Shown here piece after piece: positions 39,335-48,083 of a stretch of 64,000 nt of DNA. Each line of letters starts with the position of its first letter. Positions within the stretch are counted from its first letter, which is position 1. Position numbers and translations under genes: made by a program. The notes beneath the pieces were generated by a model. It ran no database searches, had not been told where the DNA came from, and worked only from the letters and a program-made list of their open reading frames with translations. Origin of the DNA: Massilia sp. ZL223 (GTDB lineage: Bacteria > Pseudomonadota > Gammaproteobacteria > Burkholderiales > Burkholderiaceae_D); NCBI RefSeq assembly GCF_018119395.1, contig NZ_JAGPWD010000003.1, forward strand, positions 1 through 64,000. Reading direction: 5' to 3'.

Positions 39335-41416
39335 GTGGCAAACCGGGTACTCGTCATCTCGCCTGACCCGGACGATGTCCGGACCCTTCGCCAGGCACTG
39401 GGCAGCGCATCCGACGGCCCCTTCATCGTGGAGAACGCCTCGACCTTGGCAAGCGGCCTGCGACGCATCGAACAGGGCGGGGTCGATGCGATCCTGCTGG
39501 ACTTGACCCTGCCGGACAGCCGCGGCCTGGCGGGCTTCGACCAGGTTCACGCGGTCGCGCGCCATACGCCAGTCATGACGCTGTGCGCGCTCGGGGAAGA
39601 GCAGGATGCCAGTGAGGCGGTCCAGCGCGGCGCGCAGGGCTGGCTGTCGAAGGGCTACTTCGACAATAACCTGGTGCCGCAATCCTTGCGCAATGTAATC
39701 GAGCGCATGAAGGTCGAGCAGAAGCTGTACGCTGTCCAGGCACGCGCGCAGATCACGCTGAACTCGATCGGCGACGCCGTCATCTCGGTCGACATGCACG
39801 GGCGCGTCGACTACCTGAACATCGCCGCCGAACTAATGACCGGGTGGAAACGCGACGAGGCCAAGGGCCGGCGCATCTCGGAAATACTCGTCATGGTCGA
39901 TGGCGATGGCGGCGCGCCGGTCGTCAATCCCGTCGAAGCCGTGCTGCGAGATGGCCAGGTCGAGGGCCTGGCCGGGGAAGTCGTCATGGCGGATCGCCAT
40001 GGCAAATGCAGGAGGATCGAAGATTCGGCCGCACCTATCTTCGATTGGGACGGACTGCTGGTGGGCGCCGTCATGGTCTTCAGGGACGTTTCCGATACTG
40101 TCGCGCTGACCACGAAGATGAAGCACCTCGCCCAGCACGATTTCCTCACCGGCCTGCCCAACCGTGTCCTCCTGAACGACCGCATCACCCAGGCCACCGT
40201 ATCGGCCAAACGCAGCAACACCTGCCCGGCGCTCCTTTTCCTTGACCTGGACAAATTCAAGCACATCAACGACTCGCTTGGACACGCCATCGGCGACCAT
40301 TTGCTGCAAGCCGTGGCCGGACGCCTGCTCGACTGTGTGCGCTCGTCCGACACGGTCAGCCGCCACGGAGGCGACGAGTTCGTGGTCCTGCTTGCGGACG
40401 AGCGGCGCCCGCAGGACGCGGCGCTGGCGGCCGAGAAGATCCTGATCGCCATATCGACGCCTTTCCTGCTCGATGGGCATCAATTGCATACGTCCACGAG
40501 CATCGGCATCAGTGTGTTTCCGCTCGACGGCCTGGATGCCGCCGCCCTGCTCAAGAACGCCGATACCGCGATGTATCACGCCAAGGAGCGAGGCCGTAAC
40601 GCTTACCAGTTCTTTCGCCACGACATGAATGCGCGCGCCGTCGAGCGTCAACTGATCGAAAGTAACTTGCGCCTCGCACTCGAACGGTCCGAGTTCACAC
40701 TCCATTACCAGCCCAAGCTGGACCTGGAAAGCGAAACGATCACTGGCGTCGAGGCCCTGCTGCGCTGGAACCACCCGGAATGGGGACTGGTTCCGCCGGA
40801 GCGCTTCATCCACATTGCCGAGGAGTGCGGCCTGGTCATTCCCCTGGGACGGTGGGTGTTGCGCGAAGCCTGTACCCAAGCGGTGCGCTGGCGTGACAGC
40901 GGGATTGCACCGGTGTCGATCGCGGTCAATGTCTCTGCCATGGAGTTCCGCCACCGCGACTATTTCGACCACGCGCTTGCCATCTTCAAGGCAACCGGGG
41001 CCGACCCGGTCTGGCTGCAGCTGGAACTGACCGAGAGCGTGCTGATGCGCGACGTCGCGGCCAGTGCCGGCTTGCTCGCGAAGTTCAAGGCGATGGGCGT
41101 GCAGATTGCCGTCGATGACTTCGGCACCGGCTATTCCAGCCTCAGTTACCTGAACCAGTTTCCGATCGATGTGCTCAAGATCGACCAGTCCTTCGTCAGG
41201 GCGATCGATGGTAGTGCGGAAAGAAACGGCGCCATCGTGAGCGCCGTGATCGGCATGGGAAGGAGCCTGCACCAGCGTGTCATCGCCGAAGGCATCGAGA
41301 ATGCGGTCCAACTAGCCTTTCTCAAGCTGCACGGCTGTGGCGAGGGACAGGGCTATTTTTTCAGCAAGCCTGTCGACGCCGACCGGATGCGGGCGATGCT
41401 GCATGCAGGTGGGTGA
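39335..41416 (+). CDS. REC-PAS-GGDEF-EAL protein (c-di-GMP synthesis/hydrolysis)
   Basis: A 693-residue cytoplasmic protein. Domain order: receiver (about 3-120, phosphorylatable Asp56 in AILLDLTLPDS), PAS (about 140-245), diguanylate cyclase with intact RHGGDEF (about 343), phosphodiesterase with intact EALLRW (about 472) and DDFGTGYSS (about 594). Both catalytic motifs are preserved, so it could make and break c-di-GMP, with the balance set by phosphorylation. No cognate kinase is adjacent. The GTG at 39335 follows a perfect AAGGAGG, which decides against a longer frame from 39257. Confidence 0.9.
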   Translation: MANRVLVISPDPDDVRTLRQALGSASDGPFIVENASTLASGLRRIEQGGVDAILLDLTLPDSRGLAGFDQVHAVARHTPVMTLCALGEEQDASEAVQRGAQGWLSKGYFDNNLVPQSLRNVIERMKVEQKLYAVQARAQITLNSIGDAVISVDMHGRVDYLNIAAELMTGWKRDEAKGRRISEILVMVDGDGGAPVVNPVEAVLRDGQVEGLAGEVVMADRHGKCRRIEDSAAPIFDWDGLLVGAVMVFRDVSDTVALTTKMKHLAQHDFLTGLPNRVLLNDRITQATVSAKRSNTCPALLFLDLDKFKHINDSLGHAIGDHLLQAVAGRLLDCVRSSDTVSRHGGDEFVVLLADERRPQDAALAAEKILIAISTPFLLDGHQLHTSTSIGISVFPLDGLDAAALLKNADTAMYHAKERGRNAYQFFRHDMNARAVERQLIESNLRLALERSEFTLHYQPKLDLESETITGVEALLRWNHPEWGLVPPERFIHIAEECGLVIPLGRWVLREACTQAVRWRDSGIAPVSIAVNVSAMEFRHRDYFDHALAIFKATGADPVWLQLELTESVLMRDVAASAGLLAKFKAMGVQIAVDDFGTGYSSLSYLNQFPIDVLKIDQSFVRAIDGSAERNGAIVSAVIGMGRSLHQRVIAEGIENAVQLAFLKLHGCGEGQGYFFSKPVDADRMRAMLHAGG

Positions 41417-41829
41417 CTTCGGCTGGCTGGCTGCCGGCGGGCTGTTTTTGAACTGCCGGCATGGCCTTTTATGCGACCAACGACATGGTGCGTGACGGCC
41501 AGGGGATCCGGCATCTGTTGGTCCTGGCCGGCGGCATGTGCCACTAGATCGTCGTCCCGTTCGATGTTGTCTGAGGCCCGGCCGCGCGCGCTGCCAAGGC
41601 GGGCGCCTTCCGGAGCAATATGTTGCCGCTTGCTATTCCACAAAAATAGATTTGCAAATTGGCCGCACGCACGCGGAAATGAGCGCATAGTGTGATGGTC
41701 ATACGCGATCTCAGCGATCGTCCTCTCCCAGACGGCATTTGCTGTGCTGCCATTCCCGCCGGACCTGTCCACGCATTGCGTCAGGCGCACCTGCATGTCC
41801 AATTTGTTATAACTTTTGAAAGGTACTTC
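41417..41829. other. Intergenic region upstream of the phasin gene
   Basis: About 410 bases without a credible ORF. The part from about 41620 to 41700 is richer in A and T and probably contains the phasin promoter; I see no clear operator. Confidence 0.4.
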
Positions 41830-42453
41830 ATGTATCCATTCCCCCAATCCGTCAATCCCGCGTTGCGTTCGCATATCGATGCACAGAGCGCGTTCTACAA
41901 CGAACTATCGCAAACGATCTCCGACTCCCTGCAGCAGGTATTTCAGATGAACATGCAGCTGGGCCAGACCCTGTTCGAGGAAAGCGCCAGCACCGTCCGA
42001 CGCATGCTGGCCACCGGAAGTCCGACCGACGCGCTGTCGGCGGCGGCATCGCGCGCCCAGCCCGCTGCCGACAAGTTGCGTTCGTACCAGCAGCAGTTGT
42101 CGCAGCTTGCCGCCAGCACCCAGGTCGACCTGACCCGCGTGACCGAGCAGCATGTCCAGGAAACGTCCCGTACCGCGCACGCCCTGGCCGACGAGGTGAC
42201 GCGCGTCTCGGGTGAAGACATCGACAAAAGCTTGCGTCAACAAGCGGATGCGATGAAGAATTCGCGTGACGCCTTTCGGCAGGATGCTGAGCGCGGCGCC
42301 AGGGCCGGCGCCCAATTCTCAGGCAACCTGCAAAGCGGCGCCGACGGCGCGGGCGTGAAGCCCGACGGCCAAGCGCGTCCGTCGGGTGGTTCCGGCAACG
42401 CGCAAGGCGGCAACAACCAGGCCGGCAACAAGATCCCGTCCCCGGCGCGCTGA
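41830..42453 (+). CDS. Phasin family protein
   Basis: A 207-residue protein of the phasin/PhaP-like family: amphipathic helices with FYNELSQTISDSLQQVFQMNMQLGQTLFEESAS followed by coiled-coil-like Gln/Ala-rich segments. The last 45 residues are Gly/Asn/Gln/Ser-rich and disordered. Phasins coat polyhydroxyalkanoate granules, though some family members only handle stress. ATG at 41830 behind AAAGG; a longer frame from 41692 is rejected. No PHA synthase gene is in the window, so granule binding is inferred. Confidence 0.85.
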   Translation: MYPFPQSVNPALRSHIDAQSAFYNELSQTISDSLQQVFQMNMQLGQTLFEESASTVRRMLATGSPTDALSAAASRAQPAADKLRSYQQQLSQLAASTQVDLTRVTEQHVQETSRTAHALADEVTRVSGEDIDKSLRQQADAMKNSRDAFRQDAERGARAGAQFSGNLQSGADGAGVKPDGQARPSGGSGNAQGGNNQAGNKIPSPAR

Positions 42454-42657
42454 CCTTGGGCGTCCTGGCCCCGACAGCGAGGTGTTGGGACGCCGCCGAC
42501 CACGCGGTGTCGCCGTCGCCTTCATTTGCAGTAGCGTGTTTGACCACGTCATCGAGGAAACGGCGCGCGCATTTGTCTCTGGCGGAACAGGCCATCGATG
42601 ATCTTCCACTGAATGTACGCCGGCACATCGCAATAGCCCACGTTAAAAGGAACGATA
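42454..42657. other. Gap between phasin and microprotein genes
   Basis: About 200 bases; I see no gene, terminator or repeat I can support. Confidence 0.3.
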
Positions 42658-42771
42658 ATGAGCAAGAATCACGATTCGAAGAGAGCCACGAAAAAAGAAC
42701 CGGCCAGGACGCCGAAGGAAAAAAAGGCAGACAAAAAAATTAAGAAGGCGGAGAAAATGCGCCAGCAATGA
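42658..42771 (+). CDS. Lysine-rich 37-residue microprotein
   Basis: ATG at 42658 with AAAGGA at the right distance opens a frame of 37 codons to TGA at 42769. The product MSKNHDSKRATKKEPARTPK continues with a Lys/Ala/Glu-rich helix and contains 14 lysines. Similar short MSK...KKEPAKTPKEKK-type proteins are common but uncharacterised in betaproteobacteria (from memory, unverified). High charge and likely helicity suggest nucleic-acid or ribosome binding (guess). It is the last gene of insertion 1. Confidence 0.7.
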   Translation: MSKNHDSKRATKKEPARTPKEKKADKKIKKAEKMRQQ

Positions 42772-42946
42772 CGAGTATCTTGCAGCTAGGATTCCTACTG
42801 AGTTCGCAAAGCAGGCCGTGAGGCGCGTCGGCCGCCGCCATAGGGGTTGACATGGCCTTGAGGCCTTATCGCCCCTGACGAGCAGGGCGATGTGGCATAA
42901 CCTGCGGTTCTCGACTAAACGATTGATATCGCTGAGCGAAATACGC

Positions 42947-42991
42947 CCTGCAAAGCCGTCTAGACGGGTTCGACTCCCGTCCTCGCCTCCA
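42947..42991 (+). repeat. tRNA-Cys 3' fragment, right end of insertion 1
   Basis: An exact 45-base copy of 36948-36992 (CCTGCAAAGCC... to CTCCA). The 5' half of the tRNA is absent, so it is an attachment-site relic, not a gene. The 45 bases just before it (42902-42946) match, without gaps, 31 of 45 bases before the third copy (48255-48299). Confidence 0.9.
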
Positions 42992-43034
42992 GTTTATTCT
43001 TTATCCAGATCTGGATATTGATTCAAGTCAGACC

Positions 43035-43070
43035 AAAGCAAATCGCCGGCTCAGCCGGCGATTTGCTTTT
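43035..43070 (+). terminator. Terminator following the second tRNA-Cys fragment
   Basis: AAAGCAAATCGCCGGC, loop TCA, GCCGGCGATTTGCTTT: a perfect 16-bp stem ending in T's. It was probably the terminator of tRNA-Cys before insertion 1 arrived. Confidence 0.85.
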
Positions 43071-43122
43071 GCGTCATCATCATGCGCTCGCGGCTTGAAG
43101 GCTGCTCGCAGGTATGTGCGAC

Positions 43123-43977
43123 CTACACAGCTAGACCCGTCACGGTCGACGGTGTCGCGCCACTTGCCGCGCGACGAAACGTTGATGGCGAGACACCGGT
43201 GTGGTCTTTAAAAAATCTCGAGAAGTTGCCCGGTGCCGAGAATCCAAGATCCAAAGCCACTGAGGTCAAGGATTCTCCCTGGCTGATGAGCCGGCGCATT
43301 GCTTCCTCCACCCGTACTGCACTCCAGAACACCTGAGGCGTCGTATTGAGCTGATCGCGGAATAGCGTAAACAGGTGCGCTCTCGAAACGCCAACCCGGC
43401 TCGCTATCTCATCCACTGCAAACTTTTCGCTGACGTTTTCGCGCATCAGCGCAATCGCGGTACGCAAGCGGTGATCGAGCAAGGGCGGAAGCAGCCATTT
43501 CGTATCCCCGAAGCGCTCCCGGGTGACTGCATCGATGCTCGCGATAATGAGCTGCTCGACCAGTTCATCCAGCTTTTCTTCTGAATCCCGCGAGTAGAGG
43601 ATGAGGTCAAGGATCTGCCAGCAGGCCTGGCGCAGGGCGGCATCGATTGGAATCCGGGGGGAGGGGAACACAAAAGGCCGTCCGGTCACCCTGCGGCGCT
43701 CGTTCAACCAGCTTCGTGAAATCATGAAGACCAGGAACACGGCAGGCCCATGCTGATCCAGCAGCGACATGTCATGCGATTGGTTCGCGTTCGTCGCCAG
43801 CCCAACGTTCTCGCAGTATTCCACCTCGTCCGCGCCAACCTTGGCCCGTGCCCGCGAACCACCTAGCCAGAACACGATCTGCGATTCCGAATGTGAATGC
43901 GCAACAAGATCACTACTGGCCTCAAGCACGATCGCTTGGCCGAACGCCCCTTCACGGAACGCGTACGCCGCTGTCAT
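43123..43977 (-). CDS. AraC-family transcriptional regulator of the adjacent catabolic operon
   Basis: A 284-residue regulator. The C-terminal domain (about 180-275) has the two AraC helix-turn-helix motifs: VDEIASRVGVSRAHLFTLFRD and SVALDLGFSAPGNFSRFFKDHTGVSPS. The N-terminal part is a cupin-like sensor with HSHSESQIVFWLGG. It is divergent from the FAH-hydrolase operon, with a 230-base promoter region holding three regularly spaced GATAAG repeats, presumably its binding sites. Its ligand is unknown. Confidence 0.9.
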   Translation of the reverse strand: MTAAYAFREGAFGQAIVLEASSDLVAHSHSESQIVFWLGGSRARAKVGADEVEYCENVGLATNANQSHDMSLLDQHGPAVFLVFMISRSWLNERRRVTGRPFVFPSPRIPIDAALRQACWQILDLILYSRDSEEKLDELVEQLIIASIDAVTRERFGDTKWLLPPLLDHRLRTAIALMRENVSEKFAVDEIASRVGVSRAHLFTLFRDQLNTTPQVFWSAVRVEEAMRRLISQGESLTSVALDLGFSAPGNFSRFFKDHTGVSPSTFRRAASGATPSTVTGLAV

Positions 43978-44075
43978 TGAATGTCTCCTTGCCAGTTTTT
44001 CTGGTCGATTTGTAGCTGGATTTTAACGCCTCCCTCCTGATAACGAGCATTCAGCGAAAAGATATCAGACTCCTT

Positions 44076-44121
44076 GATAAGTTATCCGACAGCTGGATAA
44101 GGCCCGGCATTCCCCGATAAG
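44076..44121 (+). promoter_or_regulatory. Three GATAAG direct repeats at exact 20-bp spacing (candidate AraC operator)
   Basis: GATAAG occurs at 44076, 44096 and 44116, exactly 20 bases apart, all in the same orientation. AraC-type proteins bind direct half-sites about two helical turns apart. A TACACT at 44142-44147 could be the operon -10; its -35 would then overlap the third repeat, the arrangement of a class II activator site. A related GATAAC is at 44039. Confidence 0.65.
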
Positions 44122-44207
44122 CGCGGCTTTTTCATCCTTCCTACACTCCCTGCACGGTTGATCGTTCCGCACCGGTTGGAACAGACCGCATCTAGGAGAA
44201 ACAAGGA

Positions 44208-45080
44208 ATGCAACTCGCTACTTATCAATACGACGGCCGCCGCTTTGTGGGAATCGTCAGCGCCGACGGTCAGAGCGTCATGCCGCTGGACCTGCCGCAA
44301 GCCGTCGCTGCAAAGGGCGTCCTCGCCGTGATCGAACTGCTGGCGAAAGGCGAAGCACTGCCGGCGGCGGCGGGCCAGGCTGTGTCGGTCGCGTCCGTGA
44401 ACCTGGAGGCGCCGCTGCCCCAGCCGCGCCGCAATCTCTGGTGTGTCGGCCGCAATTACCACGCCCACGCAAAGGAATTGCAGACCTCGGTGTTCAAGGA
44501 CAACGACAAGAACCCGGAGTCGTGGCCGATTGTGTTTACCAAGGTTCCGGAATGCGTGGTTGGCCCGACCGCCAATATCATCTTGCCAGGTGCGGCGATC
44601 TCCGAACAGATCGACTATGAAGCCGAGTTGGCGGTTGTCATCGGCAAAGGTGGCAAGAACATCACCCGCGACAACGCGATGGATCACGTGTTCGGCTACA
44701 CGGTGGTCAACGACATTACCGCACGCGACGTCCAGATGCGTCACCAGCAGTGGGACATGGGCAAATCGTTCGACACCTTCTGCCCGATGGGACCATGGAT
44801 CGTCACGGCCGACCAGCTCGACGGCACCAATACCCGCGTGCGTTGCTGGGTCAACGGCGAGCTGCGCCAGGACGGTCCGACCGAAAACCTCATCTTCGAC
44901 ATTCCCATGCTGATCGAGACTATCTCGCGCGGAATCACCCTTTATCCGGGCGATGTGATCGCGACCGGAACGCCGGCAGGCGTCGGCCTGGGCATGACGC
45001 CGCCGCGTTTCCTGGCGGCGGGCGATGTGGTACGGGTCGAGATCGACGGTATCGGCGCCATCGAAAACAAATTCGTTTAA
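44208..45080 (+). CDS. Fumarylacetoacetate hydrolase (FAH) family enzyme
   Basis: A 290-residue FAH-superfamily protein (2-oxo-hydratase/acylpyruvate hydrolase group). The metal-binding acidic residues are in IDYEAELAVVIGK, with NYHAHAKE, VVNDITARDVQ, GKSFDTFCPMGPWIV and GTPAGVGLGM as further family motifs. It probably cleaves or hydrates a 2-keto acid formed late in ring or chain breakdown; the substrate is not deducible. First gene of the operon, start ATG at 44208 behind AGGAG; ten bases separate it from the next gene. Confidence 0.9.
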   Translation: MQLATYQYDGRRFVGIVSADGQSVMPLDLPQAVAAKGVLAVIELLAKGEALPAAAGQAVSVASVNLEAPLPQPRRNLWCVGRNYHAHAKELQTSVFKDNDKNPESWPIVFTKVPECVVGPTANIILPGAAISEQIDYEAELAVVIGKGGKNITRDNAMDHVFGYTVVNDITARDVQMRHQQWDMGKSFDTFCPMGPWIVTADQLDGTNTRVRCWVNGELRQDGPTENLIFDIPMLIETISRGITLYPGDVIATGTPAGVGLGMTPPRFLAAGDVVRVEIDGIGAIENKFV

Positions 45081-45089
45081 GGAACGGAC

Positions 45090-45875
45090 ATGACTAGCCA
45101 CGTCATTCAAGGCATCGCCGTCGAGGTCGAAGGCGAGGGACCGGTTGTCGTCTGCATCCACGGCTTGGGCGGGACGAGCAATACGTGGACGCCCCTGCTC
45201 CCCGCAATGCAGGGCTACCGTATTGTCCGAATCGACTTGCCCGCCAGCGGGCGTTCCGCGATTCCGAGCGACCCGGTCAGCATCGACACCATGGTTAGCG
45301 CCGTCGAAGCTGTTTGCGATGAACTGGAGGTGAGTCGGGCGACTTTTCTCGGACATTCGATGGGAACCATCGTCTGCCAGCATCTTGCCACGCGCAACCC
45401 GGCCCTGGTGCAGCGCCTGGCCCTGTTTGGTCCGCTGCTGTGTCCGCCTGACGCCGGCCGCCCGGGCATCCTGGCGCGTGCGGACAAAGCGGCTACGGGT
45501 GGCATCGCGGCGATGCAAGAGATTGCGGATGCGATCGTTTCAGGGGCTACCGGACGTGAAACCAAGGAGAACGAACCGGTCGTGCTCGCCATGGTGCGCG
45601 AGAGCCTGATGCGGCAGACCCCGGAAGGCTATGCGCAATGCTGTATCGCCCTGGCCAAGGCGCGAGCGGCTGCCGTCGAACAGATTAAGGTGCCGACCTT
45701 GCTTGTGACCGGAGATCAGGATGGCGTGGCGCCCGCCGCCGCAGTCGAGGAAATGGCCGCACGTATAACGAACAGCCGAATGGTCGTGTTCAAAGCTTGC
45801 GGCCACTGGACCACATTCGAGCGTCCGCAAGAATGCATGGACGAGCTCAACGACTTCTTGAACCAAGCCAATTAA
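45090..45875 (+). CDS. Alpha/beta-fold hydrolase
   Basis: A 261-residue enzyme with the oxyanion-hole HGLGG, the nucleophile elbow GHSMG (Ser about 92), an acid in VTGDQDGVAP and the catalytic His in CGHWTTFERP. It resembles 3-oxoadipate enol-lactonase or carboxylesterase-type hydrolases used in catabolic pathways. Co-transcribed with the FAH-family enzyme (nine-base gap). Confidence 0.88.
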   Translation: MTSHVIQGIAVEVEGEGPVVVCIHGLGGTSNTWTPLLPAMQGYRIVRIDLPASGRSAIPSDPVSIDTMVSAVEAVCDELEVSRATFLGHSMGTIVCQHLATRNPALVQRLALFGPLLCPPDAGRPGILARADKAATGGIAAMQEIADAIVSGATGRETKENEPVVLAMVRESLMRQTPEGYAQCCIALAKARAAAVEQIKVPTLLVTGDQDGVAPAAAVEEMAARITNSRMVVFKACGHWTTFERPQECMDELNDFLNQAN

Positions 45876-45909
45876 CGCCTTCCTTGTGTCGAGGGTGGAG
45901 GAGACAGAA

Positions 45910-47244
45910 ATGAAAAAGACAGCAATTACGAACGTTGCGATTTTCGATGGAAGCGGCGGAGAGGTGTTCAACGGCGAGATTCTCATCGAAGGAAACCGCA
46001 TCGTCGAGGTCGCGCATTTTCCCAACAAGCTCGCCGGCCGTGCCGATCAGGTCATCGACGGCAAAGGCAAGTTCCTGATGCCGGGCATGACGGAAGCGCA
46101 CACGCACTTCTCGTGGAACGACCAGCCAAGCCTTGCGGCCATCCAGATGATGCCGCCTGAAGAGCACATTCTCTGGTGCGTTCAGGTGGCCAAGCGCTAC
46201 CTCGACATGGGATGGACCTCGGCGCTTGGTGCGGCAGCGGCCAAAGCGCGGCTCGACGTGGTACTGCGCAATGCCATCACTGCCGGCCAATGTGTCGGTC
46301 CCCGCTATCTGGCGGGGAGCCAGGAGATCACGACCCTGGGCGGCCTCGGCGACATGACCCTGCCGCACCTGCCGTTCCAGGAACTCAGCTTTGGCCATAT
46401 CGTCAGCGGTCCTGAAGAGATCCGCAAGGCGGCGCGGATGTTCATCAAATATGGCGTCGACCATCTCAAGATCAATCTGTCCGGCGAATATATCGCAGGC
46501 ATCGCAGCGGAGCTGTCGCCATTCTCCGACGAAGAAGTCGCCATGCTTGCCGCCGAAGCCAAACGCTATGGCAAGCGGGTGGCGGCCCATGCCCGGTCGA
46601 GCGAATCGGTGAAGCAGTGCGTCCGGCACGGTCTCGAGCTGATCTTCCACGCGAGTTTTGCAGACGAGGAAGCGCTCGACCTGCTCGAAGCAAACAAGGA
46701 CAAGCACTTCGTGGCGCCGGGCATCGGCTGGCTGGTGCGCACCTGCTTCAATGCGTCGGAATACGGCATCACGACGGAAGTGGCGGAAAAGATGGGTTAC
46801 CGGCGCGAACTGGAAGCGGCATCCGAAACCCTGAGCAAGATGCACAAACGCGGTGTCCGCGTCCTGCCGGGCGGCGACTATGGATTTGCATGGATGCCGC
46901 ACGGTACGAATGCAAACGACCTGCAGTATTTCGTCGACTATATCGGCATGAGCTCGAAAGAAGCGCTGTTGGCGGCCACCCGTCTGGGCGGCGAACTCAT
47001 GATGCGCGCCGATGAGTTGGGCCAGATCCAGCCCGGCTATATAGCGGACCTGGTGATGGTCGATGGAGATCCGCTCCATGATCTGCGCATTCTGACCGAA
47101 CCGTCGCGCATCGCCATGGTCATGCAGGACGGTGTCGTTCACAAGAACCTCCATGACAGCAGCCCGCGCGAAGCTGCACTGCACATTCCCGACAGTGAAA
47201 ACCCCTTGCGCGACAAGGGCGTCCAGGAAGCCATCCCGGCTTGA
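45910..47244 (+). CDS. Amidohydrolase (imidazolonepropionase/prolidase-like)
   Basis: A 444-residue metal-dependent hydrolase. Metal ligands are visible: EAHTHFSW (HxH), the Lys of DHLKINLSG, VAAHARS, LIFHASF and the Asp of LPGGDYGF. The flanking beta-sandwich is typical (NVAIFDGSGGE near the start, YIADLVMVDGDPL near the end). Substrates in this subgroup are cyclic or linear amides and dipeptide-like compounds. ATG at 45910 after GGAGGAG; a GTG 24 bases upstream is ignored. No signal peptide, so cytoplasmic. It would open an amide or heterocyclic substrate before the other two hydrolases act (inference). Confidence 0.9.
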   Translation: MKKTAITNVAIFDGSGGEVFNGEILIEGNRIVEVAHFPNKLAGRADQVIDGKGKFLMPGMTEAHTHFSWNDQPSLAAIQMMPPEEHILWCVQVAKRYLDMGWTSALGAAAAKARLDVVLRNAITAGQCVGPRYLAGSQEITTLGGLGDMTLPHLPFQELSFGHIVSGPEEIRKAARMFIKYGVDHLKINLSGEYIAGIAAELSPFSDEEVAMLAAEAKRYGKRVAAHARSSESVKQCVRHGLELIFHASFADEEALDLLEANKDKHFVAPGIGWLVRTCFNASEYGITTEVAEKMGYRRELEAASETLSKMHKRGVRVLPGGDYGFAWMPHGTNANDLQYFVDYIGMSSKEALLAATRLGGELMMRADELGQIQPGYIADLVMVDGDPLHDLRILTEPSRIAMVMQDGVVHKNLHDSSPREAALHIPDSENPLRDKGVQEAIPA

Positions 47245-47306
47245 TGAAGCATCCGGCTGGGGCTAGATCATGTCCCGGCCAACAATCACAAGATCATGGA
47301 GACAAG

Positions 47307-48083
47307 ATGAGTAAGATGCACCATGTGGCCCGGGTTGCCCTGGCCGCTGCAGGCTTGACGATGGCCGGAACGAGCGTTGCCGCCGAATTTCAGGTGGCGA
47401 ACCTGAATGCCCTCTACACCACGCGGTCGAAAGCGGATCCGGTGCTCGGCACCGGCACTGACGACGAACATCTCAAGACCTACCAGTTCGAGTATTTCGC
47501 CGGCTTTAAATACGGTGACGTGTACGTGGATGCCGAGGTTTTTCATGGTGATCATGTGGGCGGGGCTGGTGCTGGCTCATTCGGTGGAAGCAGCAGCTTC
47601 CAGAACCTGATGGTCTTCAATCCTCGCCTGAGCCTGGGGAAACTCAGCGGCCGCCAGCTTTCGCTCGGTCCGATCATCGATGTTTCCTTGATCGCGAGGT
47701 ATGAAAGGGCCAGCTATGCCGATTTCCGCTCCTACAACCATGGGGTCTCGTTGAATTTCTCAGTTCCCGGGTTCGCGTATTTCGAAAGTGGACTCCTTCG
47801 TCGGAATACGAATTTCTACCGCGGTGAATGGCTGTGGCGTTCGGTGCTGATGTCCAAGCCATGGCCGATTGCCGGGCAACAGCTGCACTTCAACCTTCTC
47901 TCCTTGGTCAACGGTGCGGGAAGCAATGGGACCGAGGTGTTCCTCAGGCCGGAGCTCTTGTTGGAGATGGACCCGAAGGGAAGGGTACAACTCGGCCTGC
48001 GGTACGAGATCCATCGCTACAAGATCAACGGTGCGAATTATTCACGCAACTCACCAATGCTGATGCTGAAGTGGAACTTGTAA
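47307..48083 (+). CDS. Tsx-like outer membrane channel protein
   Basis: A 258-residue exported protein: signal peptide MHHVARVALAAAGLTMAGTSVAA, then a beta-barrel-like sequence with alternating aromatic and polar residues (YQFEYFAGFKYGDVYVDAEVFHG) ending in LKWNL, a typical outer-membrane C-terminus. The pattern fits the nucleoside-specific channel Tsx family. Being last in the catabolic operon, it probably lets the substrate of the pathway enter, which might be nucleoside-like or heterocyclic. ATG at 47307 behind GGAG. Confidence 0.8.
   Translation: MSKMHHVARVALAAAGLTMAGTSVAAEFQVANLNALYTTRSKADPVLGTGTDDEHLKTYQFEYFAGFKYGDVYVDAEVFHGDHVGGAGAGSFGGSSSFQNLMVFNPRLSLGKLSGRQLSLGPIIDVSLIARYERASYADFRSYNHGVSLNFSVPGFAYFESGLLRRNTNFYRGEWLWRSVLMSKPWPIAGQQLHFNLLSLVNGAGSNGTEVFLRPELLLEMDPKGRVQLGLRYEIHRYKINGANYSRNSPMLMLKWNL

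Larger units (their letters stand above)
36993..42991. mobile_element. Insertion 1 at tRNA-Cys (island remnant, no integrase seen)
   Basis: About 6 kb bounded on the left by the tRNA-Cys gene and on the right by a 45-bp exact copy of its 3' part (42947-42991). Contents: a small unknown protein, a stress-type protein, a REC-PAS-GGDEF-EAL protein, a phasin and a lysine-rich microprotein. No integrase, transposase or conjugation gene is visible, so it is either a decayed element or one mobilised in trans. Because new elements insert next to the intact tRNA, it should be the younger of the two. Confidence 0.65.

Noticed and set aside
38652..39506. 284-residue plus-strand ORF before the GGDEF-EAL gene
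   Set aside because: Translation is Arg/Cys-rich without protein character and overlaps the well supported GTG start at 39335.
43012..43030. FNR-like sequence TTGATTCAAGTCAG near the second tRNA fragment
   Set aside because: The last conserved base does not fit, and there is no gene start at a suitable distance; it sits between a tRNA fragment and a terminator.
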